Assembly: GCF_043290135.1 (NCBI RefSeq)
Contig: NW_027464603.1
Span: forward strand, 1,054,001-1,118,000
DNA length: 64,000 bases
Direction of reading: 5' to 3'
From: Rhipicephalus microplus
Taxonomy: Eukaryota; Arthropoda; Arachnida; Ixodida; Ixodidae
Positions within the stretch are counted from its first letter, which is position 1, and each line of letters begins with the position of its first letter. Both the position numbers and the translations under genes were made by a program. This document shows, piece after piece, positions 57,301 to 64,000 of the stretch. A model generated the notes under the pieces. The model made no database searches, was not told the origin of the DNA, and was given only the letters and a program-made list of their open reading frames with translations.

Positions 57301-58985
57301 AGAAGTTCCACAACCAGAGACTCAACAACTAGAGACTCCACAACTAAAAACTCCACAACTAAAAACTCCACAACTAGAAACTCCACAACTTGAAACTCCG
57401 CAACTAGAAACCCAGCAACTAGAAACTCCACAACTAGAAACTCCACACCTCTAAATTCCACAACTTGAAACTTCACAACTAGAAAAGCATTAACTAGAAA
57501 CGCCACAACTAGAAAACTCCGCAACTAGAAACTTCACGACTAGACACTCCACAACTTGAGACTCCGCAACGACAGACTCCGCAACTAGAAACTCTGCAAC
57601 TAGAAACTGCACAGCTAGAAACTTGCAACTCGAAACTCTGCAACTAGAAGCTCCGCAACTAGAAACTCCACAACTAGAAACTCCACAACTAGAGACTCCA
57701 CAACTAGAGACTCCGCAACTAGAAACTCCACACCTAGAAACTCCGCAACTAGAAACTCCTCAACTAGAAACTCCACAACTAGAAACACCGCAACTATAAA
57801 CTTCACAACTTGAAACTCTGCAACTCGAAACTCTGCAACTAGAAAATTCCCAACTAGAAACTACACAACTACAATCTCCGCAACTCGGAACTCCGCAACT
57901 ACAAAATCCACAACTAGAAACTCTACAACTGGGAACTCCGCAAGTAGAAAATCTACAACTATAAACTCGAAAACTAAAAACTCCAACTAGAAACTCCACA
58001 ACTAGAAACTCCATAACTAGAAACTCCACAGCTAGACACTTCGCAACTAGAAACTCCACAACTAGACACTCCACAACTAGAAAACTCCGCAACTAGAAAC
58101 TCTACGACTAGACACTCCACAACTAGAAACTCCATAACTAGAAACTCCGCAACTAGAAACTCCACAACTAGAGACTTCATAACTAGGAACTCCACAACTA
58201 GAAACTCCACAACTAGACACTCCCCAACTTGAGACTCCGCAACGACAGACTCCGCAACTAGAAACTCTGCAACTAGAAACTGCGAAACTAGAAACTCCAC
58301 AGCTAGAAACTTGCAACTAGAAACTCTGCAACTAGAAACTCCACAGCCAGAAACTCCACAACTACAAACTTCACAACTAGAAACTCCACAACCAGAAACT
58401 CCGCAACTAGAAACTCCACAACTAGAAATTCCACAACCAGAGAATTAACAACTAGAGACTCCACAACTAAAAATTCCACAACTAGAAACTCCACAACTAG
58501 AAACTCCACAACTAGAAACTCCACAACCAGAAACTCCTCAACTAGAAACTCCACAACTAGAAATTCCACAACCAGAGACTCAACAACTAGAGACTCCACA
58601 ACTAAAAATTCCACAACTAGGAACTCCACAACTAGAAACTCCACAACTAGAAACTCCGCAACTAGAAAACCAGCAACTAGAAACTCGACAACTAGAAACT
58701 CAACACCTATTAATTCCACAACTTGAAACTCCACAACTAGAAACTCAACAACTAGAAACTCCACACCTAGAAACTCCGCAACTAGAAACTCCACAACTAA
58801 AAATTCTACAACTAGAAACTATGCAACTAGAAACTCCGCATCTAGAAACTCCGCAGCTAGAACGTCCGCAACTAGAAACTCTGCAACTAGAAACTCCGCA
58901 ATTAGAAACTCCACAGCTAGAAACTCCACAACTACAAACTCCACAGCTAGAAACTTCACAACTAGAGACTCCACAACTAGAAATT
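51326..58985. repeat. Array B, copy B3 (7,640-bp shift from B2)
   Basis: The order of about 43.69-51.33 kb is repeated at +7,640. B3 lacks the first ~2.2 kb of the 9.85-kb block, including the AflII and TTTTCGCG monomers. It carries the B2-specific variants (CCAGTTTTAG near 51466, GGAACTACAC near 53172), so it derives from B2 or a B2-like copy. Private changes include ACAAAATCCTCAAC near 55732. Confidence 0.85.
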
Positions 58986-60634
58986 CAACAACTAGAGACT
59001 CCGCAACTCTAAACTCCACAACTTGAAACTCTGCAACTAGAAAATCCCCAACTAGAAACTACACAACTAGAATCTCCGCAACTCGAAACTCCGCAACTAC
59101 AAAATCCATAACTGGGAACTCCGCAACTAGAAAATCTACAACTAGAAACTCGAAAACTAAAAACTCCAACTAGAAACTCCACAACTAGAAACTCCAAAAC
59201 TTTAAACACCACAACTATATACTCCACAACAAAAATTCCACAACTAGAAACTCCAAATTTAGAAACTCCACAACTAGAAACTCCACAACTTGAAACTCCA
59301 CAACTAGAGACTCCATAACTAGGAACTCCACAGCTAGAAACTCCACAACTACAGACTCCACAACTACAAACTTCACAACTAGAAACACCACAACCAGAAA
59401 CTCCGCAACTAAAAACTCCACAACTAGACATTCCACAAGCAGAGACTCAACAACTAGAGACTCAACAATTACAAACTCCGCAACTAGAAACTCAACAACT
59501 AGAAACTCCGCAACTAGAAACCCAGCAACTAGAAACTCCACAACTAGAAACTCCACACCTATAAATTCCACAACTTGAAACTCCGCAACTAGAAACTCCG
59601 CAACTAGAAACTCCACAACTAGAGACTCCGCAACTAGAAACTTCAAAACTAGAAACTCAACAACTAGAAACATAGCAACTAGAAACTCCACAACTACAAA
59701 ATCCACAACTAGAAACTCCACAACTGGGAACTCCGCAACTAGAAAATCTACAACTAGAAACTCGAAAACTGAAAAATCCAACTAGAAACTCCACAATTAG
59801 AAACTCCACAACTAAACACTTCGCAACTAGAAACTCTGCAACTAGAAACTCCGCAACTAGAAACTCCACAGCTAGAAACTCCACAGCTAAAAACTCCCCA
59901 ACTAGAAACTCCGCAACTAGAAACTCCACAACTAGAGACTCCGCAACTAGAAACTCCACAACTAGAAACTCAACAACTAGAAACTACGCAACTAGAATCT
60001 CCACAGCTAGAAACTCCACAGCTAGAAACTCCACAACTTGAGACTTTGCAACTAGAAACTCGGCATTTAGAAACTCAACAACTAGAAACTCCACAACTAG
60101 AAACTTCACAACTAGAAACTCGACAACTAGAAACTCCACAACTTGGGACTTCGCAACTAAAAACTCCACAACTAGAAACTCCACATCTAGAGACTCCACA
60201 ACTAGAAACTCCACAACTAGAAACTCCACAACTACGAACCTCACAACTAAAAACTCCACAACTAGAAACTCCGCAACTAGAAACTCCACAGCTAGAAACT
60301 CCACAACTTGAGACTTCGCGACTAGAAACTCGGTAACTAGAAACTCCACAACTAGAAACTCCACAACCAGATACTCCACAAATTGAAACACCACAACTAG
60401 ATACTCCACAACTAGAAATTCCACAACTAGAAATTCCACAACTAAAAACTCCGCAACTAGAAACTCCGCAACTAGAAACTCCACAACTAGAGACTCAATA
60501 ACTTGAAACACCACAACTAGATACTCCACAACTACAAAGTCCACATCTGGAAACTCCAATTTTAGAAACTCCGCAACTTGAAACTCCACAACTAGAGACT
60601 CCATAACAAGGAACTTCACAACTAGAAACTCCAC
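58986..60634. repeat. Array B, partial copy B4
   Basis: The stretch repeats about 55.1-57.0 kb of B3, at shift 3,876 near 59.0-59.4 kb and 3,638 from 59.66 kb. About 238 bp of the B3 order is therefore missing between. It includes ACTTCGCGACTAG near 60314. The next unit order is different. Confidence 0.7.
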
Positions 60635-61142
60635 AACCGGAAACTACGCAACTAGAAACTCCGCAACTAGAAACTCCACAACTAGAAACTCCACAACTTG
60701 AGACTTCGTAACTAGGAACTCCGCAACTAGAAACTCCACAACTACAGACTCCACAACTACAAACTTCACAACTAGAAACTCCACAACCAGAAACTCCGCA
60801 ACTAGATACTCCACAACTATAATTTCGACAACTAGAAACTCCAAATTTAGAAACTCCGCAACTAGAAACTCCGCAACTTGAAACTCCACAACTAGAGACT
60901 CCATAACTAGGAACTCCGCAACTAGAAACTTCACAACTACAGACTCTACAACTACAAACTTCACAACTAGAAACTCCACATCCAGAAACTCCGCAACTAG
61001 AAACTCCACAACTAGAAGTTCCACAACCAGAGACTCAACAACTAGAGACTCCACAACTAAAAACTCCACAACTAAAAACTCCACAACTAGAAACTCCACA
61101 ACTAGAAACTCCGCAACTAGAAACCCAGCAACTAGAAACTCC
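60635..61142. repeat. Array B, rearranged segment before the 2,005-bp pair
   Basis: It holds the same monomer, in a mosaic of the 35.7-36.1 kb type order (CAACCGGAAACTACGC, ACTTCGTAACTAG) and A-I type pieces (CAATTTAG and TCGACAAC units near 60830). I see no adjacent tandem copy and no gene. Confidence 0.6.
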
Positions 61143-63147
61143 ACAACTAGAAACTCCACACCTATATATTCCAAAACTTGAAACTTCACAACTAGAAAAG
61201 CATTAACTAGAAACTCCACACCTATAAACTCCGCAACTAGAAAACTCCGCAACTAGAAACTTCACGACTAGACACTCCACAACTTGAGACTCCGCAACGA
61301 CAGACTCCGCAACTAGTAACTCTGCAACTAGAAACTGCACAGATAGAAACTTGCAACTCGAAACTCTGCAACTAGAAGCTCCGCAACTAGAAACTCCACA
61401 ACTAGAAACTCCACAACTAGAGACTCCACAACTAGAGACTCCGCAACTAGAAACTCCACAGCTAGAAACTCCGCAACTAGAAACTCCACAACTAGAAACT
61501 CCACAACTAGAAACACCGCAACTATAAACTTCACAACTTGAGACTCCGCAACGAGAGACTTCGCAACTAGAAACTCTGCAACTAGAAACTGCACAGCTAG
61601 AAACTTGCAACTCGAAACTCCGCAACTACAAAATCCACAACTAGAAACTCTACAACTGGGAACTGCGCAAGTTGAAAATCTACAACTATAAACTCGAAAA
61701 CTAAAACCTCCAACTAGAAACTCCACAACTAGAAACTCCATAACTAGAAACTCCACAGCTAGACACTTCGCAACTAGAAACTCCACAACTAGACACTCCA
61801 CAACTAGAAAACTCCACAACTAGAAACTCTACGACCAGACACTCCACAACTTGAGACTCCGCAACGAGAGACTTCGCAACTAGAAACTCTGCAACTAGAA
61901 ACTCCACAACTAGACACTCCCCAACTTGAGACTCCGCAACGACAGACTTTGCAACTAGAAACTCCGAAACTAGAAACTCCACAGCTAGAAACTTGCAACT
62001 AGAAACTCTGCAACTAGAAACTCCACAGCTAGAAACTCCACAACTACAAACTTCACAACTAGAAACTCCACAACCAGAAACTCCGCAACTAGAAACTCCA
62101 CAACTAGAAATTCCACAACCAGAGACTCAACAACAAGAGACTCTACAACTAAAAATTCCACAACTAGAAACTCCACAACTAGAAACTCCACAACTAGAAA
62201 CTCCACAACCAGAAACTCCGCAACTAGAAACTCTACAACTAGAAATTCCACAACCAGACTCAACAACTAGAGCCTCCACAACTAAAAATTGCACAACTAG
62301 AAACTCCACAACTAGAAACTCCGCAACTAGAAACCCAGCAACTAGAAACTCGACAACTAGAATCTCAACACCTATTAATTCCACAACTTGAAACTCCACA
62401 ACTAGAAACTCAACAACTAGAAACTCCACACCTAGAAACTCCGCAACTAGAAACTCAACAACTAGAAACTCTACAACTAGAAACTATGCAACTAGAAACT
62501 CCGCATCTAGAAACTCCGCAGCTAGAACGTCCGCAACTAGAAACTCTGCAACTAGAAACTCCGCAATTAGAAACTCCACAGCTAGAAACTCCACAACTAC
62601 AAACTCCACAACTAGAAACTTCACAACTAGAGACTCCACAACTAGAGACTGCACAACTAGAGACTCCGCAACTAGAAACTCAACAGCTAGAATCTCCGCA
62701 ACTAGAAATTCCACAACTAGAGACTCCACAACTCTAAACTCCACAACTTGAAACTCTGCAACTAGAAAATCCCCAACTAGAAACTACACAACTAGAATCT
62801 CCGCAACTCGAAACTCCGCAACTACAAAATCCACAACTAAAAATTCCACAACTAGAAACTCCAAATTTAGAAACTCCGCAACTAGAAACTCCACAACTTG
62901 AAACTCCACAACTAGAGACTCCATAACTAGGAACTCCACAACTAGAAACTCAACAACGAGAAACTATGCAACTAGAAACTCCGCCACTAGAATCTCCACA
63001 GCTAGAAACTCCACTACTAGAAACTCCACAACTAGAGACTCCACAACTAGAAACTCCATGACTATAAACTCCACAATTAGAAACTCCACAGCTACAAACT
63101 CCACAACTTCCGACTTTGCAACTAGAAACTCGGCAACTAGAAACTCA
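61143..63147. repeat. Array B, 2,005-bp block copy 1
   Basis: The order from about 61143 (CACCTATATATTCC, AAAAGCATTAAC, CTATAAACTCCGC) recurs from 63148 at +2,005. The inner part, about 61.8-63.1 kb, also follows 30.9-32.4 kb (shift about 30,911, then 30,852, then 30,734 after a ~118-bp loss). It shares an odd two-base-deleted CAACCAGACTC monomer at 62250 with 31340. Confidence 0.75.
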
Positions 63148-64000
63148 ACAACTAGAAACTCCACACCTATATATTCCACAACTTGAAACTTCACAACTAG
63201 AAAAGCATTAACTAGAAACTCCACACCTATAAACTCCGCAACTAGAAAACTCCGCAACTAGAAACTTCACGACTAGACACTCCACAACTTGAGACTCCGC
63301 AACGACAGACTCCGCAACTAGTAACTCTGCAACTAGAAACTGCACAGATAGAAACTTGCAACTCGAAACTCTGCAACTAGAAGCTCCGCAACTAGAAACT
63401 CCACAACTAGAAACTCCACAACTAGAGACTCCACAACTAGAGACTCCGCAACTAGAAACTCCACAGCTAGAAACTCCGCAACTAGAAACTCCACAACTAG
63501 AAACTCCACAACTAGAAACACCGCAACTATAAACTTCACAACTTGAGACTCCGCAACGAGAGACTTCGCAACTAGAAACTCTGCAACTAGAAACTGCACA
63601 GCTAGAAACTTGCAACTCGAAACTCCGCAACTACAAAATCCACAACTAGAAACTCTACAACTGGGAACTCCGCAAGTAGAAAATCTACAACTATAAACTC
63701 GAAAACTAAAAACTTCAACTAGAAACTCCACAACTAGAAACTCCATAACTAGAAACTCCACAGCTAGACACTTCGCAACTAGAAACTCAACAACTAGACA
63801 CTCCACAACTAGAAAACTTCGCAACTAGAAACTCTACGACTAGACACTCCACAACTAGAAACTCCATAACTAGAAACTCCGCCACTAGAAACTCCACAAC
63901 TAGAGACTCCATAACCAGGAACTCCACAACTAGAAACTCCACAACTAGACACTCCCCAACTTGAGACTCCGCAACGACAGACTCCGCAACTAGAAACTCT
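63148..64000. repeat. Array B, 2,005-bp block copy 2 (cut by window end)
   Basis: This is a tandem copy of the block that starts at 61143, with CCTATATATTCC near 63166 and AAAAGCATTAAC near 63201. It is still within the repeat at the last base, so its right end lies outside the window. It departs from copy 1 at several places, for example near 63838-63890, where its unit order is that of about 36.69-36.74 kb. Confidence 0.7.

Larger units (their letters stand above)
1..64000. repeat. 15-bp minisatellite/satellite array filling the window
   Basis: Every stretch read is built from variants of the 15-mer CAACTAGAAACTCCA (+ strand). Common variants are A to G at monomer position 14 (CCGCAACTAG against CCACAACTAG), A to G in GAAACT (GAGACT), CAGCTAG for CAACTAG, CAACTTG or CAACTCG for CAACTAG, TACAAACT, TATAAACT, and CTCTGC for CTCCAC. 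Most units are exactly 15 bp; a minority are 13, 14 or 16 bp. The + strand is A/C rich and the - strand T/G rich. CTAG occurs in most units. No unique sequence interrupts the array and both window edges lie inside it. The monomer is not one I can name. It most resembles eukaryotic satellite or minisatellite DNA; a very repetitive coding gene is the alternative, and it fits poorly because no frame stays open across the array. Confidence 0.97.

Noticed and set aside
1..64000. CRISPR array
   Set aside because: The repeats are 15 bp and directly adjacent, with no unique spacers, no leader and no cas genes.
1..64000. Telomeric repeat or CENP-B-box satellite
   Set aside because: The unit is not a TTAGGG-, TTTAGGG- or TTAGG-like telomere motif. 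I saw no match to the TTCG-N4-A-N2-CGGG pattern of the CENP-B box. A centromeric role cannot be decided from sequence alone.
1..64000. tRNA, rRNA or other structured RNA genes, insertion sequences and prokaryotic regulatory sites
   Set aside because: There is no stretch outside the 15-bp repeat long enough to hold them, and no recognisable motif.
1..64000. G-quadruplex-forming satellite
   Set aside because: The minus strand has only one GG per 15 bases and no regular GGG runs, so stable quadruplexes are unlikely.

Overview
The whole 64 kb window is one uninterrupted tandem array of a 15-bp repeat, with no gene that can be supported. The consensus monomer on the + strand is CAACTAGAAACTCCA, roughly 4,270 copies if every unit were 15 bp. 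It is strongly strand-asymmetric: A 7, C 5, T 2, G 1 per unit, about 40% GC. The array already runs at base 1 and still runs at base 64000, so neither edge is seen. I found no transposon, no RNA gene and no single-copy sequence inside it.

Because 15 is a multiple of 3 and the monomer carries TAG in only one phase per strand, four of the six frames stay open for long stretches. This produces many apparent ORFs, up to 455 codons, encoding simple pentapeptide repeats (EFLVV and SSCGV on the minus strand, QLETP and NSTTR on the plus strand). I treat all of them as by-products of the repeat. They overlap in several frames, begin and end at random variant monomers, and are broken by 1-2 bp monomer indels.

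Above the monomer level the array has a nested higher-order structure. Variant monomers are arranged in blocks that recur at fixed shifts. Array A (about 1-30 kb) contains a ~1.6 kb block (A-I; copies at 1-1692, 1693-3279, 7951-9660, 9661-11235, 11236-12284 in part), a 2,171-bp block (A-II; 3603-5773, 5774-7950), a composite ~5.6 kb block made of A-I and A-II material (12285-17929, 17930-23544) and a 3.9 kb block overlapping its second copy (20379-24286, 24287-28225). A transition zone at about 28.2-31.6 kb leads to array B. Array B holds a ~9.85 kb block (31622-41462, 41463-51325), a 7,640-bp duplication of most of its second copy (51326-58985), a deleted fourth piece (58986-60634) and a 2,005-bp tandem pair that runs off the right edge (61143-63147, 63148-64000).

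This organisation (kilobase-scale blocks of a short monomer, all junctions I checked in monomer phase, copies differing by scattered single bases and whole-monomer gains or losses) is what unequal crossing-over or replication-based amplification gives in satellite or minisatellite heterochromatin. The likeliest source is a eukaryotic chromosome (pericentromeric, subtelomeric or sex-linked heterochromatin). The window has no gene from which the organism could be named, and I do not recognise the monomer as a named satellite. Block boundaries were read by eye and are good to about one or two monomers.
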